Positions 36,787-44,565 are shown, counted from the stretch's first letter. The stretch is DNA of 64,000 bases from UBA2336 sp049306095 (GCA_049306095.1 JBAQPU010000042.1:20481-84480), one strand, 5' to 3'. The notes: a model not told the origin generated them from the sequence alone. Numbers and translations: made by a program.

Positions 36787-37750
36787 AAAGCTCTACCTCG
36801 TCTTTTGTTGTTTCAAATGCAAGTAATAAATTATTGTAAACACAAATTGATGAATACCATGCTCCAGGCAAAGAAATAGTTCTTATGTAATCAACTCTGT
36901 CAACCTTGATGCTGTACTCGAGAATTTGATTACAAACAGGTTCTTCCTTCCCCGAAATACAAAGCAGATATAATTTGCCATCGTCATAATATGAGTCCCG
37001 AAAAATTCTGTAATATGTATTTTCAGCATTATCATTCTGCTGCTCTATAAAATAGTTTCTTTCTTTAATCGGCTCGGCATCCTTAATGCTGGTCTTGCTC
37101 ATTAATTTACCATCAAAGGAATAAGTTTCAATAAAAGGCATATTGTCAGAAACGGATAAAATTTGGTTTTCGTCCCCTGAAAAAAGAAACCTGTAATTTC
37201 TGATACGATTCTGGAATGAATTATTAAATTCAAATGATTCTCCCCATTTTTTAATAGACGTTCCGGACGAATCAAAAACGGATATTGGAGCCCCCGCTTC
37301 TGAAGCAGATGCTACAATTCCTAAATCAGATAAGAAAAAACGATACTCAAATGATGATCCTAAAAGTTCATTTGGGATATGAATTGTTCGCTGCGGATGA
37401 GGATTGCCAACTACAAAAACCTCAATTGTTTGCTTTCCTTCATTAACTGCAAAAATGGAGTCACCGTGATACGCAAATCTCAGTAGACCGCTGAACTCAC
37501 CAGGTCCATCTCCTGATTTTCCATAGGTTAATTGCAACTTGAGATTCTCATCAAGTTGGAAAATCTGCCCTCTGGATTTATCCGATAAGAAAAAGTAGCC
37601 GGAAATATTATCAATGTTGCTTATATCCGTAAAAAAGGTTGAGTCTGAAAAATACGCTATTCTTTGAATTAATTTTGGATTTAAGGAATTTTCTTTTGAT
37701 CCACATGAAAGGAGAAGCCAAAGAAGAATAAGTAATGAAATAAATCTCAT
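36776..37750 (-). CDS. 6-bladed beta-propeller lipoprotein (unit 4)
   Basis: 324 residues from ATG 37750, chosen because a lipobox LWLLLSC follows directly. Blades of the PF17170 type: ISGYFFLSDKSRGQIFQLDENLKLQLTYGKSGDGPGEFSG, with the signature G-D-G-P-G-E-F turn, then DSIFAVNEGKQTIEVF and so on. Length is typical. Paralogous to the unit-3 propeller. Preceded by a hairpin at 37769-37802 and three Cys-rich microprotein genes, followed by a translationally coupled redoxin. Function unknown. Confidence 0.83.
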   Translation of the reverse strand: MRFISLLILLWLLLSCGSKENSLNPKLIQRIAYFSDSTFFTDISNIDNISGYFFLSDKSRGQIFQLDENLKLQLTYGKSGDGPGEFSGLLRFAYHGDSIFAVNEGKQTIEVFVVGNPHPQRTIHIPNELLGSSFEYRFFLSDLGIVASASEAGAPISVFDSSGTSIKKWGESFEFNNSFQNRIRNYRFLFSGDENQILSVSDNMPFIETYSFDGKLMSKTSIKDAEPIKERNYFIEQQNDNAENTYYRIFRDSYYDDGKLYLLCISGKEEPVCNQILEYSIKVDRVDYIRTISLPGAWYSSICVYNNLLLAFETTKDEVELYEF

Positions 37751-37768
37751 AAGGGATATTAAAATAGA

Positions 37769-37802
37769 GGGGTTTCCAAGCTGATAAGAAGTTGGAATCC
37801 CC
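37769..37802 (-). terminator. Terminator-like hairpin before the unit-4 propeller
   Basis: Minus strand GGGGATTCCAA / TTGGAAACCCC (one mismatch) with a 12-nt loop, followed by TCTATTTTAAT. Probably a leaky terminator between the peptides and the propeller gene. Confidence 0.6.
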
Positions 37803-37830
37803 GTTATAGTTTTAAGTTGAATACAGAATT

Positions 37831-38034
37831 TTAAGCTGATGTTGTGGTGCCGCAAGAAGTTGTTTTCCCGTCACAGGTAACCGATGAGGCTCCTCTTGAG
37901 CATTCTTTTGAGCCATTACAACTCACCGAGCCTCCTCCGCTACAGTTTTTTTCTACAGCACAATAATATACGTAAGCAAAGGTTGTAGAGTAACTGAATG
38001 TAAAAATTGCGAGTATTGCAAACACTTTTTTCAT
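37831..38034 (-). CDS. Secreted Cys-rich microprotein, third of three (unit 4)
   Basis: 67 residues. Signal peptide ends STTFA; mature part starts YVYYC. Six cysteines: YYC, KNC, VSC, KEC, VTC, TSC. The end VTCDGKTTSC matches the ends of its two upstream neighbours (VTCDGRTLKC and VTCDGKTTKC), so the three genes are tandem duplicates that have diverged. Very rich in Gly, Ser and Thr. Confidence 0.78.
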   Translation of the reverse strand: MKKVFAILAIFTFSYSTTFAYVYYCAVEKNCSGGGSVSCNGSKECSRGASSVTCDGKTTSCGTTTSA

Positions 38035-38057
38035 ATATATTTTTTTTAGTTAGTAAT

Positions 38058-38255
38058 TTAGCATTTTAAAGTTCTCCCGTCACAGGTTACTGATTTACCT
38101 GACGAGCTGGCGCTACATTCTTTGTCGCCAGCACAATATATATTCCCATCACCACAATCTAAATATGCCGTACATCCTAATGGCACATATGCATTGGCCA
38201 AGAAAGACCCATTACAAATAGCTATCAATAAACAAATCTTAACAATTCTTTTCAT
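38058..38255 (-). CDS. Secreted Cys-rich microprotein, second of three (unit 4)
   Basis: 65 residues. Signal peptide with a good cleavage site (FLANA), mature part YVPLGC... Six mature cysteines with the framework C-x5-C-G-D-G-x3-C-x4-E-C ... T-C-D-G-R-T-x-x-C; the chain ends on the last Cys. 18 bp after the first and 23 bp before the third peptide gene. Confidence 0.78.
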   Translation of the reverse strand: MKRIVKICLLIAICNGSFLANAYVPLGCTAYLDCGDGNIYCAGDKECSASSSGKSVTCDGRTLKC

Positions 38256-38273
38256 AGGGTAAATTTTTAGAGG

Positions 38274-38465
38274 TTAACACTTGGTTGTTTTTCCATCACA
38301 AGTAACTGAACCTCCAAGAATCGTTGTTGAGGAACATTCATTTCCCATACACTTCACATACCCATCTCCACAATCCACTCTTACGATGCAACCAGTACTG
38401 TGTACATAACCATAACCAGCGATAAGAGTGATCCCAAAAATAAATGTCAAGGCTAATTTTTTCAT
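38274..38465 (-). CDS. Secreted Cys-rich microprotein, first of three (unit 4)
   Basis: 63 residues from ATG 38465, the Met of a signal peptide (MKKLALTFIFGITLIAGYG); mature part begins YVHSTGC. Six cysteines with RVDCGDGYVKC, GNEC and VTCDGKTTKC; ends on the last Cys like the second copy. Preceded by P1 and the HTH gene. Confidence 0.78.
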   Translation of the reverse strand: MKKLALTFIFGITLIAGYGYVHSTGCIVRVDCGDGYVKCMGNECSSTTILGGSVTCDGKTTKC

Positions 38466-38523
38466 ATTTTTCTTGTTTATTGTTTCTGCTAAAAAACAAG
38501 CATTAAGCAAATAAAAGTTTACT

Positions 38524-38544
38524 CACTGCCATTTTATGTCAGTG
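38524..38544. promoter_or_regulatory. Palindrome P1 (unit 4)
   Basis: CACTGCCAT-TTT-ATGTCAGTG, 9-bp arms with one mismatch. It overlaps the stop codon of the HTH gene, as in unit 3, and lies 59 bp before the first peptide start. Confidence 0.6.
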
Positions 38545-38740
38545 GAGAAAAAAAATATGATTTTCTTTTATTGCAAAAATGAACGGGTCGCCCCTGGTCT
38601 TTTAGTAAATCAATATACCGATACACCATCCGCTCAGAAATCCCCAACCGGCCAGCCAATTCTTTTGGGGTGCCCGTTCTTTGCTTTTCAATTAATTCCT
38701 GCAAATACTGTATTCGCTGGTTGTATTTGTCAAACTGCAT
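38534..38740 (-). CDS. Small HTH DNA-binding protein (unit 4)
   Basis: 68 residues, intact. MQFDKYNQRIQYLQELIEK, then TPKELAGRLGISERMVYRYI (helix-turn-helix) and a wing ending CNKRKSYFFSPLT. Same family as the unit-2 protein; more like the unit-3 remnant. Divergent from the second RND gene, with P2 55 bp upstream of the start. Confidence 0.85.
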   Translation of the reverse strand: MQFDKYNQRIQYLQELIEKQRTGTPKELAGRLGISERMVYRYIDLLKDQGRPVHFCNKRKSYFFSPLT

Positions 38741-38794
38741 GAGAGAGGTTTCATTAATTGCATAATACCGATTTAAAAAAATATAGAGAGAAAT

Positions 38795-38816
38795 GACTGA
38801 GTACTATTACTCAATC
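38795..38816. promoter_or_regulatory. Palindrome P2 (unit 4)
   Basis: GACTGAGTA-N4-TACTCAATC, one mismatch in the arms. Same position relative to the HTH start as the site at 28610-28631. Confidence 0.65.
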
Positions 38817-38862
38817 TAAAATTCGCAGTTGCCTAAAAAAGGCATTGAAATCCACAAAAACC

Positions 38863-39025
38863 GTTTTTTTTTTTTTGAAAAGGTACACGACCTTTATTGC
38901 TTCTATGGCAGGTAAAAATGGATTTAGAGCTTCGTAGGTAATAAAAAGTTATTATTCATGCGCAAAAAATTACATGAGTGCTTTTTTATACCTCGCTTAA
39001 CAAAATATACAGCGTGGCTTTGCCG
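38863..39025 (+). promoter_or_regulatory. Conserved leader region of the second RND gene (unit 4)
   Basis: Closely similar to 28675-28835 along its whole length, including the T run, GAAAAGGTACA, CTATGGCAGGTAAAA, the seven-codon frame MDLELRR and TACCTCGCTTAACAAAATAT. The similarity ends well before the RND start codon, which supports a conserved promoter or RNA rather than an extension of the protein. Confidence 0.65.
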
Positions 39026-39138
39026 GCCTATCGCATAACAACTTTTTAATGCGCTTCATCGTATGCTAGCATTTGTGGTTGCCATCAGGAAGGTCATTAA
39101 CTTCTAATCATTATCTTGGTGATTGTTTTAACTACGCC

Positions 39139-42100
39139 ATGCTTCGTTTTCTCCTGCTTCGACCTATTGCCGTAATCATGGTACTGATCGCATGCCTAGC
39201 CATCAGTGCGCTGGCATTCTTTCAACTGCCGGTATCGTTGCTGCCTACGATGGATGTACCTGAAATTACCATCTCGGTTCAATACCCAAACAGTCCGCCC
39301 GAAGCAATCGAACAAAATGTGCTCAAGCCCATTCGTGAAAGTATGTTTACACTCAACGGCCTTAAATCGGTAGAAAGTGTGGCCCGTCAGGAAAATGGCA
39401 GCATATCGGTACGGTTGCAGTATGGCACCGATATGAACCTGGCCTACATCGAAGCCAATGAAAAAATCGATCGGCTCACATCTTCCCTGCCCGCAAACCT
39501 GGAACGGCCCCAGGTAGTAAAAACAAATACTTCCGATATTCCCATGGTGCGTATCCAGGTTATCCCGGCACGGGAAGAAGACCACCTGGCTGTTTCTGAA
39601 CTGGTACTAAATGTATTAAAACGCAGGCTTGAACAACTGGATGGTATTGGTTTGGTAGACGTAAACGGCACGCGACAAAAAATAATCCGCATCGCCCCCG
39701 ATTATCCGGTCCTGCGCAGCCTGCATCTTACCGAAAGCGCCATTACCCAAACCATAGCAGGCGCCAATCTCGAGCTTGGATCGCTGGCGGTGCACGATGG
39801 CAACTACCGGTATTTTCTGAAGATGACTTCACGCCTCACCGATCCGGCTATGCTGGAAAGCCTGCCCATCAACATCCCGGGCAGCCAATCGGTCATCCGC
39901 CTGGGGCAGGTGGCCACCGTGTATGCCGAGTCTGAAAAACCCATGGGCTTCCACTTGTTCAATACCCGCGAAGGAATTGTTATTACCGTGCATAAACAGG
40001 CACAAGCCCGTATGCCCGATGTGATGCCGCGCATCTACAGCGTGGTAGATCAATTTAAAAGCGAATACCCAACGCTGTCGTTTCAGGTAACACAAGACCA
40101 ATCGCAACTACTCACTTACAGCATTCAAAATTTATCACAGGCGCTTATTTGGGGCGGGCTCTTTGCCTTTGCCATCCTGTTTTTGTTTATGGGAGGGTGG
40201 CGCGAGCCGGTAGTCATGGGCATTGTGCTGCCGGTTTCGTTAATCTTGTGTTTTGCCCTGCTGCATACCTTCAACTTGTCGCTCAACATTATTTCACTGA
40301 GCGGACTGGCGCTGGGTCTGGGTATGCTGGTGGATAACTCCATTGTGGTGATTGATAACATTGTATTGAAGCGAAAACTCGGGTTATCGCTTTTAGAGAG
40401 TTGCGTACAGGGAACACACGAAGTAATGGCCCCCCTTATCAGCTCAGCCCTAACTAACCTGGCCGTATTTATCCCACTGGTTTTCATGAGTGGCATAACA
40501 GGCGCTTTGTTTATTGATCAGGCTATTGCAGTTACCAGCATTTTATTCGTATCCATTTTGTGTACGTTCATTTTTGTACCGCTGCTGTACAAGCTGCTCA
40601 ATAAGAATCGCGATCTGCATCAACAGGAAGACAGTCGTTTCTTCTTGTGGATGAAGAAAAAATACCATCAGTCTTTTCTTTGGGTTTGGACCCATAAAGG
40701 TGTTAGCCTTACCCTGATGGCCTTGCTTATACCGGTTTGCGTATTGCTGCTGATAACATTGCCCAAGGAGGGTTTTCCGGAAATAGAACGAACCGAAACC
40801 CTGATTGATATTGACTGGAACGAGCCCATTGAAGTGGAGGAATCGAAAAAACGGATTATTCAATTTATTGAAAAGCACCGAGCTTATATTATAGAAGCTG
40901 AAACCGAGGTAGGCTACCAACAATTTATACTTTCGGGTTCCCAGCGTTCTGTTCAGCAGGCGCAGGTGTATGTAAAATTTGAAAATGAAGAAAAAAAACA
41001 ATTGGCCGATGCTTCCATGAAGCGGTATTTCTCTTCCCTCTACCCAGCAGCCGCCACAACCTTTTCAAATGCGCCCAATGCTTTTGAACAACTGTTTATT
41101 TCCCGAACCCCCCTCTATGAAATACGCGTACGCGATGTAAAATCGAAACAACCCCTTCCGCTGGAGCTTGCCGATAAACTTGTTCAACAGGGCAAAACAA
41201 AAAGGGGAAACGGGTTTGAAACGGAGACTATGGTTTTTATCAAACTTGATTTCATGAAAATGAGACTCTACGGTATTGCTTTTGAAGACCTGAATCGCAA
41301 ACTAAAAATTGTATTTGGAGATTACCCCATTACAGAATTCAAAAATTTTGGTAACGTGCTGCCGGTTGTCTTTGAAGGAACAACAAGCGATTTCGAAACT
41401 GCAGTCCGTACAACAGAAGTTAGTTCAGCCAATGGTGAAAGCTATCCACTTCGTGAATTTATCACTCCCCAGTATGAGCGAAGCTACCAGAACATTACGG
41501 CCGATGAGGCCGGTATTTTCCAGTCGCTATTAGTCGAGGAAGTCACACAAGAATCGTTGCTGCGCGAACAATGGAAAACCATAGCAAAAGAAAACAACCT
41601 GTCGGTAGACTTCACCGGAACGTGGTTTGAAAAACAGGAAAACCTACAGCAGCTACTGGTTATCCTGATCATATCCTTCCTGTTGATGTATTTTATAATT
41701 ACCGCAGAATTTGAATCATTTACCCAACCATTAATTGTAATGCTGAGCATGCCCTTAGGCTTTGCCGGAAGCCTGCTTTTGTTGTGGGCCACCGGGGGTA
41801 CCATCAACATTATGTCGGGTATAGGACTGGTGGTGGTGATGGGCATTCTCGACAATGACGCAATCTTAAAAATTGACCGTATCAACTCACTGCGAAAATC
41901 ACTTCCCTTGCAGCAAGCCATTGAACAAGCGGGGCTCGACCGGCTCAAGCCCATTGTAATGAATACCTGCACCAATGTACTGGCGCTTACACCCATTTTA
42001 TTTTCTTCCGGATTAGGAGCCGACCTGCAACGGCCTATTGCGGTTACCACTATTGGCGGGTTGATTGTGGCCACCTTTGCCGCGCTGTATTTTGTGCCGT

Positions 42101-42159
42101 TGGTGTACTGGCTAACTTCGAGAAAGGAAGATACTGAGAAGAATCGGGCAGAAAGCTAA
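39139..42159 (+). CDS. RND superfamily transporter, inner-membrane pump (unit 4)
   Basis: 1006 residues from ATG 39139, chosen because it begins MLRFLLLRPIAVIMVLIA, the usual first helix; an upstream in-frame extension has no RND homology. Full-length RND architecture. TM4 region ALGLGMLVDNSIVVIDNI (Asp399), N-terminal porter domain with PEITISVQYPNSPPEAIEQNV, last helices IMSGIGLVVVMGILDNDAILKID. It is only distantly similar to the first RND protein, so the two could form a mixed pump. It overlaps the convergent adaptor gene by 4 bp. Confidence 0.93.
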   Translation: MLRFLLLRPIAVIMVLIACLAISALAFFQLPVSLLPTMDVPEITISVQYPNSPPEAIEQNVLKPIRESMFTLNGLKSVESVARQENGSISVRLQYGTDMNLAYIEANEKIDRLTSSLPANLERPQVVKTNTSDIPMVRIQVIPAREEDHLAVSELVLNVLKRRLEQLDGIGLVDVNGTRQKIIRIAPDYPVLRSLHLTESAITQTIAGANLELGSLAVHDGNYRYFLKMTSRLTDPAMLESLPINIPGSQSVIRLGQVATVYAESEKPMGFHLFNTREGIVITVHKQAQARMPDVMPRIYSVVDQFKSEYPTLSFQVTQDQSQLLTYSIQNLSQALIWGGLFAFAILFLFMGGWREPVVMGIVLPVSLILCFALLHTFNLSLNIISLSGLALGLGMLVDNSIVVIDNIVLKRKLGLSLLESCVQGTHEVMAPLISSALTNLAVFIPLVFMSGITGALFIDQAIAVTSILFVSILCTFIFVPLLYKLLNKNRDLHQQEDSRFFLWMKKKYHQSFLWVWTHKGVSLTLMALLIPVCVLLLITLPKEGFPEIERTETLIDIDWNEPIEVEESKKRIIQFIEKHRAYIIEAETEVGYQQFILSGSQRSVQQAQVYVKFENEEKKQLADASMKRYFSSLYPAAATTFSNAPNAFEQLFISRTPLYEIRVRDVKSKQPLPLELADKLVQQGKTKRGNGFETETMVFIKLDFMKMRLYGIAFEDLNRKLKIVFGDYPITEFKNFGNVLPVVFEGTTSDFETAVRTTEVSSANGESYPLREFITPQYERSYQNITADEAGIFQSLLVEEVTQESLLREQWKTIAKENNLSVDFTGTWFEKQENLQQLLVILIISFLLMYFIITAEFESFTQPLIVMLSMPLGFAGSLLLLWATGGTINIMSGIGLVVVMGILDNDAILKIDRINSLRKSLPLQQAIEQAGLDRLKPIVMNTCTNVLALTPILFSSGLGADLQRPIAVTTIGGLIVATFAALYFVPLVYWLTSRKEDTEKNRAES

Positions 42160-43214
42160 TTCTTAACAATACTCACCGGTGCGTCATGGGCAAGCTGCAG
42201 GTTATTAGTGATGATCACGTTGTCTCCCTTTTTTAGACCTTCTAATATCTCTACTTCCACACCGTTTTCACGACCAACTTTTACATAGTTCCATTTGGCG
42301 AGTCCTTCCTGAACCGTAAATACCACCGCCTTACCGGAGCGGATGACCACTGCCTCCTGAGGAATGATTATATTTTTCTCATAAGGCAATCGCAGTGTGG
42401 TTTGAACATGCATGCCCGGAAACACGTTTGGTTTACCGGATAGTTTCACAACAATTTTAACTAACCCTGTTTTGGAGTCTACCCTTGGATCCACATTCTC
42501 AACCTGAGCCTGATAAAACTCTCCCGCGGATGCAAGGGGTCGAATTTCAGCTTTTACGCCTTTCGAAACCAACAAGGCATCCGCTTCCAGCACTTCAGCC
42601 TCCACTACCAAATGTACCGGATCGTGTACATAACAAAACAATTCACCCGGACTCACCGGGCTTCCCGGATTGGCTTCCATCCCTGAAACCATTCCACCAA
42701 TCTGTGCCTTGACAAAGGAATTTTCATACTCCAGTTTCGCTTCACTGTACGCTATTTCGGCAGCCGCCAGGCCGCTTGAAATTCTAATATTGCTGCTGAT
42801 ATTCGCATAGCGAACGCTATCCTTCATACGCTCATAGCTCAGCATCATATCAGTGTATGCCAATTTTTTCTCCTGTAATTGAAGTCTTGCTTTTGAAAAA
42901 CTTAATTCCTGTTGCTCTTTACTAAGAATAGCTAACAGTTGTCCTTGCTTAGCAGCTTTTCCATTGCTGACAAAAACCTTTTCAATGATACCTGCTCGTT
43001 TGAATTCTGCACGGACTTCCGATGCAGAGGCAATTATTCCTGATGTTGAAATCAGGTACTCAAATGGTTTTACAGAAGCTGTTGAAACGCTTACCTCTGT
43101 AGCAGGAATAGAATTTTTTATGGAGCCTGCGGACTGCTCTTCCGCATTGGAAGGAGACCCACACTCATAAAATAAAAAGCCAAGTACAAGAACTGCTATG
43201 ATTTTACTACCCAT
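42156..43214 (-). CDS. RND efflux periplasmic adaptor (membrane fusion protein)
   Basis: 352 residues. N-terminal signal/anchor, then a lipoyl-like half (GIIEKVFVSNGKAAKQGQLLAIL), a helical hairpin (about 95-145), the second lipoyl half (VKAQIGGMVSGMEANPGSPVSPGELFCYV), a beta-barrel (AEIRPLASAGEFYQAQVENVDPRVDSKTGLVKIVV) and a C-terminal proximal domain. This is the standard adaptor layout linking an RND pump to an outer-membrane channel. It is convergent with the second RND gene, unusual for these systems, and no TolC-like gene is in the window. Confidence 0.92.
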   Translation of the reverse strand: MGSKIIAVLVLGFLFYECGSPSNAEEQSAGSIKNSIPATEVSVSTASVKPFEYLISTSGIIASASEVRAEFKRAGIIEKVFVSNGKAAKQGQLLAILSKEQQELSFSKARLQLQEKKLAYTDMMLSYERMKDSVRYANISSNIRISSGLAAAEIAYSEAKLEYENSFVKAQIGGMVSGMEANPGSPVSPGELFCYVHDPVHLVVEAEVLEADALLVSKGVKAEIRPLASAGEFYQAQVENVDPRVDSKTGLVKIVVKLSGKPNVFPGMHVQTTLRLPYEKNIIIPQEAVVIRSGKAVVFTVQEGLAKWNYVKVGRENGVEVEILEGLKKGDNVIITNNLQLAHDAPVSIVKN

Positions 43215-43309
43215 TTAAATTAATCGTTACGATGTTAAAAATAGAATTTTCGCAATACTTTAAAAAATAGCTTTAAAGAAAGGCGCTATAAGGTGTTTAG
43301 TGCCACCAT

Positions 43310-43390
43310 TTAGAAGAGATTATGGAAGCGTGTAAAGTATGTTCACACGATCAGATTACAAGAGCCACTCTTGGATTTGTTGGCCAGTGA
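43310..43390 (+). pseudogene. C-terminal vestige of a B12-dependent acyl-CoA mutase
   Basis: 26 codons LEEIMEACKVCSHDQITRAT to a stop, matching the C-terminus of the IcmF here (FEELMEACKVCSLGQITKAL). The rest is absent. It is unlikely to be functional. The surrounding gap 43215-43493 shows GATCGCGG-type repeat sequence and no gene. Confidence 0.65.
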
Positions 43391-43493
43391 GATGATTGCG
43401 CTTGACCCGCGATTTCAATAAATTAAAACAATCCTTTAATAAGAGATCGCGGATCACGCTCAGGCTTTCACATATGCTGTCCGCGAAGACTGT

Positions 43494-43543
43494 AAAAAAA
43501 TAAGAGACTAACGATCCAGTTTCATATCGACCGTTAGTCTCTT
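43494..43543 (-). terminator. Rho-independent terminator
   Basis: Perfect 12-bp stem AAGAGACTAACG / CGTTAGTCTCTT with an 18-nt loop, followed on the minus strand by ATTTTTTT. It lies directly after the secreted protein gene at 43561-44136. Confidence 0.85.
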
Positions 43544-43560
43544 CTATATAGCTGATGCTC

Positions 43561-44136
43561 TCACTGAATTACAGAGGAGCGAATCACACCATTTTTATCT
43601 GACACTTCAACGTACACCGGGCCATTTACCTTCTCAAGGTTGAATAATCGAACAGACTGCCCATTTACTGTAAAGTTATCAGCCGCTAAAACATTTCGGT
43701 TATCATCTTTCAATGTAATCTTCGCCTCCGTTGTACCCTGGCTATACAATGTCACCAAACACTTATTTAGTTTTTTCGAATGAATAACCGATGACAGCAG
43801 TTCAATTTTTTTGTGTGTATTAAATGTTTCTTCCCGCTTACCATTTTCATCTTCCATGCTGACCCGATAGATTCCTTCCGGCATATTGGTGAGGTTGTAC
43901 ACACGCGAAAAACTTTCGTTGCTTTTTACGACATCCGAAAATACTTCCTGATCTTGTCCATCATAAATTTTAATCAGAACACTACTGGGTTTTTCTGTCT
44001 GATAAATTACACGAGCCCCTGAAATTGTTTTTGTGATCGCCATATTGGATGGCATCAAAGGATTTTCTATCCCGCCTGCAAGCACAACACTGCCCATTAC
44101 CATGAGCACAACGAAAACCGAGAATGATTTTTTCAT
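43561..44136 (-). CDS. Secreted protein with two beta-sandwich-like domains
   Basis: 191 residues with a signal peptide (MKKSFSVFVVLMVMGSVVLA). The first part (VIYQTEKPSSVLIKIYDGQDQEVFSDVV...YNLTNMPEGIYRVSMEDENGK) is the Ig-like pattern of secreted Bacteroidota domains such as DUF3244 or type IX-sorting-like modules, and the second part repeats a similar fold (TEAKITLKDDNRNVLAADNF). No recognisable sorting motif at the end. Function unknown. Stands alone, with its own terminator. Confidence 0.65.
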   Translation of the reverse strand: MKKSFSVFVVLMVMGSVVLAGGIENPLMPSNMAITKTISGARVIYQTEKPSSVLIKIYDGQDQEVFSDVVKSNESFSRVYNLTNMPEGIYRVSMEDENGKREETFNTHKKIELLSSVIHSKKLNKCLVTLYSQGTTEAKITLKDDNRNVLAADNFTVNGQSVRLFNLEKVNGPVYVEVSDKNGVIRSSVIQ

Positions 44137-44565
44137 TTTAAGTTGGTGTTTGATCTATGTAAGTTCAGACGACCGTAACCCAACGTAAGTTTCAGAAATT
44201 ACATGAATAAATTGTTAAATAACCTTAATAGCTGTTTTTAACAGGAAATCACAAGGAATTCACTTTACCATGCGATGCATACTCCGATAGCACGTTGTAT
44301 AGATACAAGGCAATGTTCAAAGTTGAACAGAAACATGTAGCATACCGAACATCACCCCATTTGAGTGATGAAGAGAAGCATGACAGAATTTAACCCTTCA
44401 GGTAAAGTTTAACACTTATTCACTTAGCAAAACCAAAAAATACGTGCTGCAAAAAAGACTGATAGCCTATTAAAATAACAGCTTCCGTACATAACTCACC
44501 AAAAGAATAACTTGGTAATGAAGCAAGTTCGTTCTATTTTCAATCCCTTAAATAAACCCACTAAT
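44137..44565. other. 429-bp divergent intergenic region
   Basis: Between the secreted protein and the double M16 gene. Contains the inverted repeats TTCAAAGTTGAA and CATTTGAGTGATG-type short matches, but no clear promoter, RNA gene or open frame with support. Probably regulatory sequence for both genes. Confidence 0.4.

Noticed and set aside
38795..38816. P2 as a terminator
   Set aside because: Loop of four, no T run on either side, and it lies upstream of both genes.
39196..39585. 129-residue minus-strand frame in the second RND gene
   Set aside because: Antisense shadow with no signal or domain.
41484..42074. 196-residue minus-strand frame inside the second RND gene
   Set aside because: Antisense shadow of conserved RND helices; composition (Ser, Met, Ile runs) is that of reversed membrane codons.
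44137..44565. tRNA or other structured RNA in the divergent gap
   Set aside because: No cloverleaf or conserved RNA element was found by reading either strand.
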